Assembly (NCBI GenBank): GCA_905221605.1
Contig: CAJNDS010002165.1
Coordinates: 285,583 to 349,582, forward strand
DNA length: 64,000 bases
Origin: Symbiodinium natans
Taxonomy: Eukaryota; Sar; Dinophyceae; Suessiales; Symbiodiniaceae
Direction of reading: 5' to 3'
Part shown: piece after piece, positions 23,543 to 31,724 of the stretch
How the letters are laid out: every line of letters starts with the position of its first letter
How positions within the stretch are numbered: position 1 is the stretch's first letter
Position numbers and translations under genes: made by a program
The notes under the pieces: model-generated
Seen by the model: only the letters and a program-made list of their open reading frames with translations
Told to the model about the DNA's origin: nothing
Databases searched by the model: none

Positions 23543-24186
23543 TGGACGAAGGCACAAATATTCGTGGGCAAGGCACAAAAATTCGTGGGCAAGGCACAAA
23601 AATTCGTGGACAAGGCACAAAAATTCGTGGACAAGGCACATTTCGGATTTTTGGGCTTTTGGGCAAGGCTTAAAACCCCAAAATGTGCCTTGCCCACGAA
23701 TTTGTGTGCCTTGTCCACGAATTTTGTGCCTTGCCCACGAATATTTGTGCCTTTGCCCACGAAATTTTGTGCCTTGCCCACGAATTTTCGGGCACGTAAA
23801 TTGGTGGCAAAGCACAAAAATTCGTGGGCAAGGCAACAAGGCACAAAAATTCGTGGGCAAGGCACGTTTCGGAGTTGGGCCCTTGCACAAGGCTTAAAGC
23901 CTCAAAATGTGCCTTGCCCACGAATTTTTGTGCCTTGCCCACGAATTTTGTGCCTTGCCCACGAATATTTGTGCCTTTGCCCACGAAATTTTGTGCCTTG
24001 CCCACGAATTTTCCTGCAAACAAATTGGTGGCAAGGCACCAAAATTCGTGGGCAAGGCACTTAAATTCGTGGGCAAGGCACAAAACTTCGTGGGCAAGGC
24101 ACAAAAATTGGTGGGCAAGGCACAAAAATTCGTGGGCAAGGCACAAAAATTCGTGGGCAAGGCACAAAAATTCGTGGGCAAGGCAC
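23543..24186. repeat. Alternating inverted 21-bp satellite
   Basis: The unit GGCACAAAAATTCGTGGGCAA occurs in blocks that flip orientation: forward 23543-23640, reverse 23685-23800, forward 23810-23870, reverse 23905-24020, forward 24030-24186. Reverse blocks recur with an offset of 224 bases (AAAATGTGCC at 23680 and 23904), giving a higher-order repeat. Because 21 is a multiple of three, every frame looks open; this is not protein coding. Transcripts or single strands would fold into nested hairpins. Confidence 0.92.
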
Positions 24187-24688
24187 GTTCCCACCACAAC
24201 TTTTGTATGAAGATACTTTATGGTTTCTGAATGTTATGGGATTCTCTGGGTGGGTGGGTGTTATATCCGAGCCGTAAATCTGCTCGATCCGGAGCTGCTG
24301 AACCCTAAACCCTAAACCCTAAACCAAAATCCAAAGCCCTAAACCCTAAGCGTTATAACCAAACCGGACCTTGCGTTCTTCCTCCGCGTGACGGCGTCGT
24401 TTCTCTTCCAGGGCCTGGGTTCCGAAGGGAGGGGGCAGGTGGTTGGGGGTTTAGGGTTTAGGGTTTAGGGTTTTAAGGGTTTACAGGTTCTAGGGGTTTA
24501 AGGGTTTCCAAACTGTGGGTTTAGGAGGTGCGGAGATTTCTAAGGGCAATTAGGGGCTTAGGGTTCCAGGGTTTAAGTTTCAGTCATGGGTTCAGGTTTA
24601 AGGGTGTTAGGACTGTTTGAGGGTTCAAGGGTGTAAGGTTTACCCAGGATACAGAGTAGAATGGTTCAAGGTTTAGGATTTGGGTTTG

Positions 24689-24776
24689 CCCTAAACCCTA
24701 AACCCTAAACCCTAAACCCTAAACCCTAAACCCTAAACCCTAAACCCTAAACCCTAAACCCTAAACCCTAAACCCC
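24689..24776 (-). repeat. (CCCTAAA)n array, about 12 units
   Basis: Perfect heptamers. Confidence 0.95.
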
Positions 24777-24811
24777 ACACCCTACAAGCCCCCAAGCCCT
24801 GCAGGCCCTAG

Positions 24812-24901
24812 GCCCACCACCCGATGCGCAACTTCCGCCGGGAGCCCGCCGAGGGCGAGGGCGGCCGGGCACCGTCTGGCGCCTGCGCAAAAGGGAAGCC
24901 A
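24812..24901 (+). other. Exon-like island, 30 codons, phase 0-0
   Basis: CCCTAG acceptor, then AHHPMRNFRREPAEGEGGRA and PSGACAKGKP, then GTGAAC donor. Exactly 90 bases. The acceptor is a one-base variant of the CCCTAAA repeat. Confidence 0.42.
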
Positions 24902-24924
24902 GTGAACCCCAAACAGGGTCTCGG

Positions 24925-25112
24925 GTTTCGGGTTTAGGGTTTAGGGGTTAGGGTTAGGGTTTAGAGTTTAGGGTTTAGGGTTTAGGGGTTTAGGGTTTTA
25001 GGGTTTTAGGGTTTTAGGGTTTTAGGGTTTTAGGGTTTTAGGGCTTAGGATTTAGGGTTTAGGGTTTAGGGCTTAGGGTTTAGGGTTTTTGGGTTTTTGG
25101 GTTTTCGGGTTT
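24925..25112 (+). repeat. TTTAGGG array with TTTTAGGG octamer block
   Basis: About seven GTTTTAGG octamers in the middle, heptamers on the sides. Confidence 0.92.
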
Positions 25113-25194
25113 TAGGGGGGGGTGGAGGATGCCCTTGCAGTGAGGGATCTTCCCTAAAAATCAAGTTCGGACCTCTCCTGCCATGGAAGGAACA

Positions 25195-25325
25195 ATAATT
25201 CACCTATACTCCCCTTAGAACCTGAATAAAAATATTATATTCTTAATATCCTCTTGGGTTTTCTAAAAACAAATATAGAAAATAATTTCCCAAGGGGGAT
25301 ATAGTAACTAACTAAGGAATGTTTG
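25195..25325. repeat. AT-rich foldback
   Basis: ATCCTCTTGGGTTTTCTAAA and AATAATTTCCCAAGGGGGAT are imperfect inverted arms in the most AT-rich segment of the region. Confidence 0.5.
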
Positions 25326-26455
25326 GAGCCTCTGGGTTTGGGGTTTAGGGTTTAGGGTTTAGGGTTTAGGGTTTAGGGGCATTAGGGCTTAAGGGCTTGG
25401 GCTTAAGCCCCCAGTGAGAATCCGAAAAACCACAAGGTTTAGAGTTTATGAGTGCAAAAAGGCTCAGTAGGGTTTATCATGACCATGATGATACACATGA
25501 CGACCCTAAACCCTAAACCCTAAACCCTGAACCCTAAACCCTAAACCTAAAAACCCTAAATCAGGTTCAGCGTTCGGGGCCAGACTGTAAGAGGGCTGCT
25601 AGGGTTCCAGGTTAACCCGATGACGACAAAGGTCCTTCGAACACAGCAAGAGGGTCATAGGGTTTTAGGATTCAGGTACTGCGGCCATGGAATCATCTGA
25701 TATAGAAGAACAAAACAATCTAGTGTTAAGGGTCACACAATGCACAACACCCTAATCGGAACCCCAAGGCCCTCAAACCACAGCCCTAAACCCTTAACCC
25801 TATACCCTAAACCCTAAATCCTCCTCCCCCTCCTCCTCCCCCTCCTCCCCCCCCCCCCCCCCCCCCCTCCACCCTAAGCCCTTCGTCCAGCCTCGCCATA
25901 GTGCTTCATCCCAGGGCGCAAGGCCGGAGGTCTCGACCGGGGTGCAGGATAGAGGTAAAGGTCCTGGCAGGATACAGGATAGGGTTTAAGGGTTTCATGG
26001 GTTTAGGGTTTAGGGTTCATGATTTAGAGCTTAGGGTTTTAGGGTTTTGGATTTTGGGGTTTAGGGTTGAGGGCCAGTTTTGGGCTTTAGGGTCTGGGGT
26101 GTAGGGCTGCTTTACGGTTTAGGGCTGTATTCTGCTCCCTTACTCAAAGCCCCCATTTTTTCACATTTAGAGCTTAGGGTGTAGAGTTTCCCACTTTGCC
26201 TCTGTTCATCCGCTCACTATGGGCGAGTGGGCCCTGACACCACGGCGGACCATATTAAGGGACCATACAACAACCCTTGGCCTTAGATTTCTTACAACCC
26301 CTAAATCCTGAACCCTACTTGCATGTCCCTTCCTTGAGGAAGGGGCAAACCCCTAAGCCCCAAACCCTAAACCCTACACCCTACGCTCTAACCCCTAGAC
26401 ACCGAGCCTCAACTCCAAACCCTTAAGGTGACGCCGGTTGTTGCGGGCCCCGCGT

Positions 26456-26572
26456 GTTTTGCGCGTGTCATGTTGGAGTGGGGACGCCGGAAAACGTGAA
26501 AACATCTCAAGGTCTTTTGCGTTCGCTGGACGCGTCTTCCACCAAGCAAAGACCCTGGCCGTTCTGAGTGAC
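26456..26572 (+). other. Exon-like island with GTGAGC donor
   Basis: Plus strand open through DAGKRENISRSFAFAGRVFH and QAKTLAVLSD, then GTGAGCCTAAACCC, so the intron enters CCCTAAA repeats at once. The left boundary is not defined. Confidence 0.42.
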
Positions 26573-26575
26573 GTG

Positions 26576-26682
26576 AGCCTAAACCCTAAACTCCCAAACC
26601 CTAAACCCTAAACCCTAAACCCTAAACCCCTAACCCTAAACCCTAAACCCTAAACCCTAAACCCTAAACCCTAAACCCTAAA
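26576..26682 (-). repeat. (CCCTAAA)n array, about 15 units
   Basis: Begins inside GTGAGCCTAAACCC, i.e. at the putative donor of the 26456-26572 island. Confidence 0.93.
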
Positions 26683-27013
26683 TCCAAGACCCCAGACCCC
26701 ATCCGAAAGATCGGGGAGTCCTCTTTCGCCTCCTCAAGCTCCCCCGAGCCTGAGGCGGATCAAAGCTTAGTTTTCCCAGTACCCAGTGGAACTAAAGGGT
26801 TTAGGGTTCAGGGTTTAGGGTTTAGGGTTTAGGGTTTAGGGTTTGGGATTATTTTTGGGATGAAAAAGGGACTCTCTAGGGATTATATTGTAGGGATTGT
26901 AAGGAGAATAGTTTACCCCAAAAAAGGTTACAGGTTACCTACTCTACTACTAAGAAAGAAGCTAAGGCTTCGGGGGCCTGTTTTTGCAAGGAGGGCTAAA
27001 GGCAAAGGTCTAT

Positions 27014-27081
27014 TAGGGTTTAGGGTTTAGGGTTTAGGGTTTAGGGTTTAGGGTTTAGGGTTTAGGGTTTAGGGTTTAGGG
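27014..27081 (+). repeat. (TTTAGGG)n array at the retrotransposon insertion site
   Basis: About nine perfect units; the last TAGGG is the left target duplication. Confidence 0.95.
27077..27081. repeat. Left target-site duplication TAGGG
   Basis: The last five bases of the flanking telomere-like array match the five bases after the right LTR (36977-36981), as expected for a 5-bp staggered integration by a copia integrase. Confidence 0.85.
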
Positions 27082-27310
27082 TGCGGAGCTGCAATTGGTA
27101 TTGTAGAAAGGAGTTGGTATTGGAAGTTGAAGGGTCAATGAACCCGGTAATCTTTGGCTCAAGCCATGACCAAAGCGGTCAAAGGTTTCGTAAAAAGTGT
27201 GCCCTTGATTTGGGGTCTTGTTGTTCGGTTGTTGGTTGTTCCAGGGGTATTAAGGGCTTCTGTTGGGGTTGACTGTTTTGTTCCCTGTCCTCCTTCGGTT
27301 GCCCCCCGTA
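27082..27310 (+). repeat. Left LTR of the copia-like element (229 bp)
   Basis: It begins TGCGGAGCTG and ends CCCCCCGTA. It is the same length as the right LTR, with only two differences (T at 27099 versus C at 36765; A at 27208 versus G at 36874). The 5' end is TG as usual; the 3' end is TA rather than the common CA. The boundaries are set by the target duplication. It should contain the promoter for the element; no TATA box is evident. Confidence 0.93.
27153..27163 (+). other. Eleven-base match to the 3' end of the dinoflagellate spliced leader
   Basis: TTTGGCTCAAG inside the LTR equals the 3' eleven bases of the dinoflagellate trans-spliced leader as I know it, and the bases CCGGTA a little upstream loosely resemble its 5' part. 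The same word is in the right LTR (about 36819-36829). It could be a relic of a trans-spliced transcript, or chance. Confidence 0.3.
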
Positions 27311-27322
27311 GGTTATGAGCCC
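27311..27322 (+). promoter_or_regulatory. Primer-binding site, half-tRNA type (initiator tRNA-Met anticodon arm)
   Basis: GGTTATGAGCCC starts directly after the LTR. It is complementary to the anticodon arm of initiator tRNA-Met (GGGCUCAUAACC, anticodon CAU), not to a tRNA 3' CCA end. Drosophila copia and yeast Ty5 are known to prime from an internal tRNA-iMet fragment in this way. The match is seen; priming is inferred. Confidence 0.75.
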
Positions 27323-27372
27323 AAATTAGGCTTCCTGCGGAATTGGTAAAGATTTTTCGTTTGTTTAACGCC

Positions 27373-27834
27373 ATGGACATGATGCGGCGTCGCTCTGAGC
27401 CTGGACTGTCGCCAACGGCCAATGAAGCCGAAGGAAATCGTGGTGATGGGGGTGAAGATCGACAACAAATGGTACAAGCACTGACAGATGGTAGGGAGGT
27501 TGCAATGATACAACCAACGCCTCAGGTGGAAAACGAAGTGGTTCCGGTTCAAGCAGCAAATCCTTTCTGGAGCGAGCGGGCTCAAGAAGAAATGAGACTT
27601 AGGCAATCAAGGCCGGCAAGTCTTCCCGCGAGCGGAGGGGATAGGAGTGGTGAAGGTACGAGGAGACCGCCTTCGCTGCAAGACCTTTTGGGTCAGGAAC
27701 CTGCACCTGTTGAGAGACCATCGTCAGGCTTAATGGGACAAATGGAACGAGGTACTATTGGTGGAGTGCAAGCCGACGAAGAACTCATTCCTGATGTTAG
27801 TGGTGAAGAGCAACTGAAGATATGGCGGTGGTGA
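27373..27834 (+). pseudogene. Gag N-terminal fragment, first frame
   Basis: The first ATG after the primer site opens a frame beginning MDMMRRRSEPG that is rich in Q, E, P and S and ends with a stop at 27832. The ATG at 27822, one frame back, continues with a plausible coiled-coil segment (VVKRALKELLVQ, then ELGNRLHRVEEK). The stop therefore reflects an indel near 27811-27830 rather than a natural end. This is a low-complexity N-terminal region of Gag with no known domain. An upstream in-frame TTG at 27343 is less likely to be the start. Confidence 0.6.
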
Positions 27835-27910
27835 AGCGTGCGCTGAAAGAGTTGCTTGTGCAGACAAAGGAGCTGGGGAACAGGTTGCATCGGGTGGAGG
27901 AAAAAGCTAT
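27822..27910 (+). pseudogene. Gag coiled-coil segment in a second frame
   Basis: A short open stretch (starting MAVVKRALKE) carries heptad-like leucines and connects the Gag N-terminus to the frame that starts around 27900. The next shift falls at or near the A5 run at 27901-27905. Homopolymer position makes a one-base sequencing or replication indel likely. Confidence 0.5.
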
Positions 27911-28813
27911 ACCTCTGCTGCATCTGGGTCAGCTTCAAGGGCACGGAGCTCTGGAGTGGTGGACGCAAACACGGCATATCCTCTAGGAATGACTCCAGAG
28001 AAGCAGTACCTGCCAGGACAAGTTTTCTACACGGATGGTATGGGTGGTTTTTGGACTGTGTTGCCTGATGGGACATGGCTGCCTATTGAGGGCTACGACC
28101 TGCCAAAGGGTTGTGATCTTCAATCCTTGCCTGGGTCCAGGAAGGGGGATGTTCAAGTGGAGGATGAAAAAGAAGTGCCAATGATGCATGTAGCTGAAGG
28201 GAAGAAACCCTCCAGATTGCCTCCATTGAATTACCCCACGGGAGGTCTTGCAAGTGGTGGATATGCAAGTGGACCACCTGGTTTAACACATGTTCCGATT
28301 ACTTCCGTGCCATCAGGTGTTGATGGTTCTGTCGCACCTGCGGGGAACCAGCCCGGTTTTGTTTCAGCTCGGGAAACTGCAACGCAAGAGAACTCAGCAG
28401 GATCGGGTGGATATACAATGGTGGATGATGTTCCGTATCGGTGGAAAATGGTCGCTGGGAAGTTGAAATTAGAAAAGGTTCCGCTCACAGCTGTTACGCC
28501 TGGTATAGGACATGGACTACCTCAAGGGCCTGGTGGAAGGGTCAGCTTACCTCCTGGAGCAGTGGTGCCACGCGGTATGCCAATCACTGGTGATAGTTCT
28601 GGAACCGAACGTCCGGAGGCTCTCGGGAAGCATGTGATGAGCCTTCCAACTTTGGCAGACTACACACCAAGCAATCCGACGGCACTGGGTGATTGGATCT
28701 TCGCTGACAGATACAGGAAGAGTGTGGTGGCAATGCGTCTACTCAAGGGCATATCAAGCGTATGCCAAATGGTTGAGTGTTTCTCCACTGGAAAGGTTGG
28801 GCATCAAGGCTGA
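27911..28813 (+). pseudogene. Gag middle region, third frame
   Basis: An open frame with Gly/Pro-rich segments (GGFWTVLPDGTWLPIEGYDL, residues after the ATG at 27956) reaches the conserved start of the capsid-like region (PTALGDWI) near 28690 and then drifts out of frame. The continuation SLTDTGRVWWQCV is found in the overlapping frame that starts before 28700, so a single-base shift lies at about 28695-28705. The residues after that point up to the stop at 28813 are out-of-frame readthrough. Confidence 0.65.
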
Positions 28814-31292
28814 GCTAGAAGGGCTCAAAGTGGTTCAAACTGCGCATGTTTTGTTGGAGCAGAGAGCGGTGTCTTTGCTGCTACAGGCGATCCCGGAGAG
28901 ATTGAAGACCGAGATCGTTTCCACTCGAATGTTGGGGTCGGTGATGATATTTTACAAATTGCTGACGGTCTACCAACCAGGTGGAGCAAATGAGCGCAGC
29001 ACAATGTTGAACTTCTTGGTGCAACCATCTTCAGCAACCTCGATTTCAGAGGCTATTAAGGGAGTGCGACAATGGGCGCAATGGCGTTCCCGATTAAGGG
29101 AGCTGCGAGCATCCGAGCCGGACGCTACCTTGCTTATCAAGGGATTGGATGCTTTATCATCCGCGTTGCTGGCAAAACACCCTACGGTGCATTTCAGAGT
29201 GGCATCCTTTCGGGAGAAATTGGGGGTGGACTACTCGCCGACCTCTGAAACTGCGACACAACTAGCTGAAATGTTACAGGCAGAGTTTGAACTGCTATTG
29301 CATAGTGCTGGTGAACAAGAGGTGAAGCAGGACTCGGACGCCAAGAAAAGGGCCAGGTTAAACAAGGCCCAAAAGGGAACTGGTGACGAGACAGAGGAGG
29401 GTGACAAAGGCAAAGGGAAAGGAAAAAGGTACAGCGGAGATGGTGAACGTCCTTTCTGTTGGATATATGGGAAGACCGATGCAGGTTGCAAGTTCGGATC
29501 CCGCTGCAAATTTCGCCATGACAAAGACTCCCTTGAGCGAGGAAGATGTTTTGAGTGTGGGGCCGTTGGCCATCTGCAGCCGCAATGTCCATATAAGGAT
29601 GGTGCAAGTTCCAATGTGGACTCAAACCCTGAGAGAAGCAGATCTAAAGGGAATTCTCCCAAAGGGGGAAAGGGCGGCAAAGGTGCGAAATGGGGAAATG
29701 CCAAAAAGGCAGAAGTAGCTGAAGGGGGAGATGAGACGGCTAATGCGGGATTGGATAAAGGTTCTGCAAGTCCCTCATCACCATCAACACCCAATCAAGT
29801 CCTTGCTGAAGCGTTGGAAGTGCTGAAATCTATGAAGCTGTCATCAGCGCAGTCAGCATCGAGCGGGGATCCCAGTGTTCGAATGTTATGTGGATCTGGA
29901 TTGTTTCAGCAGGAAGGGAGAGTGGCGTTGGTGGATACAGCTGCTACGCATCTTGTGCGGACGCTTTTTCCATGGGAATGTTTACCCGACACTACTGTTA
30001 TGGTGCAAAGCGCGCTTGGTGGTGTGGCAATGAGGATTACAGAGAAAGGGACGTTGATTAGGGAAGACAATGGGCCCCTGATTATCCCTCTCTGGTTGAT
30101 TTTGGAGTTTGGGGCGAACCTCACTGTGATCAATGGGATGTGTCACGTGGGTGCAAAATCTTCGCTGGACCAGCTCTTGTGGTTTGAACATGGCTGTTTG
30201 GTTATGGATTACAAAACAGCTGAAAAAATGGTTTTGCATGCTGAAAGGCAGCGTGCGTCTTGGTCCCATTCTCAATGGAGGAATGGAAGGGCGGACTGTG
30301 GAGTCGGTTCGTCGGATGCCACGTTGTTGCCGAAGCAGGGAGAAGGCCGAGGAGTATGCGTTCTACATGTGGCCAGGGTTTCTGACACCAATGAGTGTTC
30401 GGGAATGGGCATGTTGGACTCGGGAGCATCACATCCTCTCAGATCACTTCGTCCTGGAGAACAGCTTCCGCAGCAAAAGGTGTTGGTGTCTTTAGCTGTT
30501 GGATCTCGGGAGATGTGTATAACCCCAGGTGGGACCCTGGTAACTCCTGAAATGGTAGATCCACTAGTGCCAATTGGCAAAGCGAGCGCCTTGGTTGGTC
30601 TCAGAGTTCAGTGGCGTGGTGGCAAGTGCACAGCCTCACATCCTGTTCTGGGGGAACTTCGCGTTCGTGATCTGAATGGGTGCCCTTGTTTGGAAAAGGA
30701 GGTGGCGCTTCAGATCATTGATGAAATGGATTGGTGCTCACCAAAGCAAGCTTTGAAGGTGGCACGTATGGTTCAAGGGTGTCCGAATACGGACAACGAG
30801 GTGGCTGTAAAAACGTCGTTGCAAAGCGCAGCGCGGACAGCGTCAGCGAATGAGGAGGAGTTCGTCCAGGCATGCTGGCGATTTCTTCGGTGGTATTATG
30901 GGGATATACCAGAAAATATGCTGATGGAGCTGTTGCCACGTGGAGATATTGCAGCGTTGCCTTTCAACCGTCATAAAAGGAGACGGCCGGCACGAGCAAA
31001 AAGGGTGGTGGTACACCTATTTTCGGGAAAACAAAAATGGCATTTTCCCAGTCGGGATGCGGAGGTACTGGAGCTGGATTTGACAAAAGGCGGTGACCTA
31101 CATAATTCGAGCGTCTGGAAGTATCTTCTGCATCTGGCGGCTGAAGGAAAGGTGGTTGCTGTGGTGGGAGGACCTCCATGCAGGACAGTGTCAAGGTTGA
31201 GAGGTGAAGACGGTGGTCCACCTGTATTACGCCGACGCTGTGGGCCTGAACGGTTGGGGTTAAAAGTCTTCCTTGGCCACATCAAGAATTAG
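28689..31292 (+). CDS. Gag capsid, zinc fingers, two protease-like domains and N-half of a methyltransferase-like domain
   Basis: An 867-codon open frame; the real protein enters it from the frame upstream, so the first residues are not a true start. Residues 5-205 are a copia-type capsid (motif LLTVYQPGG at 91-99). A C3H1 finger spans 257-277 (C-x9-C-x5-C-x3-H) and a CCHC knuckle spans 287-300 (C-x2-C-x4-H-x4-C). Lys/Gly-rich linkers surround them. A protease-like box VDTAATH lies at 415-421 and a second one, LDSGASHPLR, at 576-585; only the second has the canonical DSG. From 771 a Rossmann-like stretch has HLFSG (776-780) and GGPPCRTVS (827-835). The frame breaks after about residue 858 at a TAAAAG run (31261-31266) and resumes in the next open frame. 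Expected to form the virus-like particle and cleave the polyprotein. Confidence 0.85.
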   Translation: MIGSSLTDTGRVWWQCVYSRAYQAYAKWLSVSPLERLGIKAELEGLKVVQTAHVLLEQRAVSLLLQAIPERLKTEIVSTRMLGSVMIFYKLLTVYQPGGANERSTMLNFLVQPSSATSISEAIKGVRQWAQWRSRLRELRASEPDATLLIKGLDALSSALLAKHPTVHFRVASFREKLGVDYSPTSETATQLAEMLQAEFELLLHSAGEQEVKQDSDAKKRARLNKAQKGTGDETEEGDKGKGKGKRYSGDGERPFCWIYGKTDAGCKFGSRCKFRHDKDSLERGRCFECGAVGHLQPQCPYKDGASSNVDSNPERSRSKGNSPKGGKGGKGAKWGNAKKAEVAEGGDETANAGLDKGSASPSSPSTPNQVLAEALEVLKSMKLSSAQSASSGDPSVRMLCGSGLFQQEGRVALVDTAATHLVRTLFPWECLPDTTVMVQSALGGVAMRITEKGTLIREDNGPLIIPLWLILEFGANLTVINGMCHVGAKSSLDQLLWFEHGCLVMDYKTAEKMVLHAERQRASWSHSQWRNGRADCGVGSSDATLLPKQGEGRGVCVLHVARVSDTNECSGMGMLDSGASHPLRSLRPGEQLPQQKVLVSLAVGSREMCITPGGTLVTPEMVDPLVPIGKASALVGLRVQWRGGKCTASHPVLGELRVRDLNGCPCLEKEVALQIIDEMDWCSPKQALKVARMVQGCPNTDNEVAVKTSLQSAARTASANEEEFVQACWRFLRWYYGDIPENMLMELLPRGDIAALPFNRHKRRRPARAKRVVVHLFSGKQKWHFPSRDAEVLELDLTKGGDLHNSSVWKYLLHLAAEGKVVAVVGGPPCRTVSRLRGEDGGPPVLRRRCGPERLGLKVFLGHIKN

Positions 31293-31724
31293 CTCAAAAG
31301 GATGGTGTTTTACTTCTGAAGATGCTTTTCCTATATGACGTGGCGGTGCATTCAAGGTGTGGAACTGCTGAAGTCATCAATGGGAGTTCTGTCTTTTTTG
31401 GCATGGAAAGCCCTGGGGACCCTGAACTCATAGGGAAAGATTTCTCTCAGAACGGCAAAACGGTCTTGAGTGCTGAGGATCTGGTGGATGGTTCTCAGGA
31501 AGGGCTCTCAAGTCCTACCTTCTGGAGTTGGCCAGAGGTGAAAAGCTTTTGTGAGCGTTATGGAATGTACGCTGCACACTTTGATCAAGGAGCATTGGGA
31601 CATGCTCTGGTGAAACCTACGACTTTCCTGGTGTCTGATATGGAACTATGGGAATCGTTGGAACAGGTTCGCGTGGTTGTTCCGTGGTCAGCAACATTCG
31701 CTTCTACCCTGGAAGAGCGTATTG
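31002..31724 (+). other. C5-cytosine-methyltransferase-like region split by a frameshift
   Basis: Seen: HLFSG in the place of motif I (DLFxG), GGPPC with the Pro-Cys dipeptide of motif IV, then after the shift FFGMESP where motif VI (ENV) would be, and FDQGALGH followed by KPTT resembling motif VIII of some phage-type methyltransferases. Known: DNMT genes have been reported inside dinoflagellate retrotransposons. Inferred: this is a divergent or degenerate C5 methyltransferase fold. The lack of a clear target-recognition region and the altered motifs I and VI make activity doubtful. Confidence 0.55.

Noticed and set aside
23507-24230. Six overlapping open frames of 70-175 codons
   Set aside because: They arise from a 21-bp satellite, whose period is a multiple of three; no frame has a non-repetitive part.
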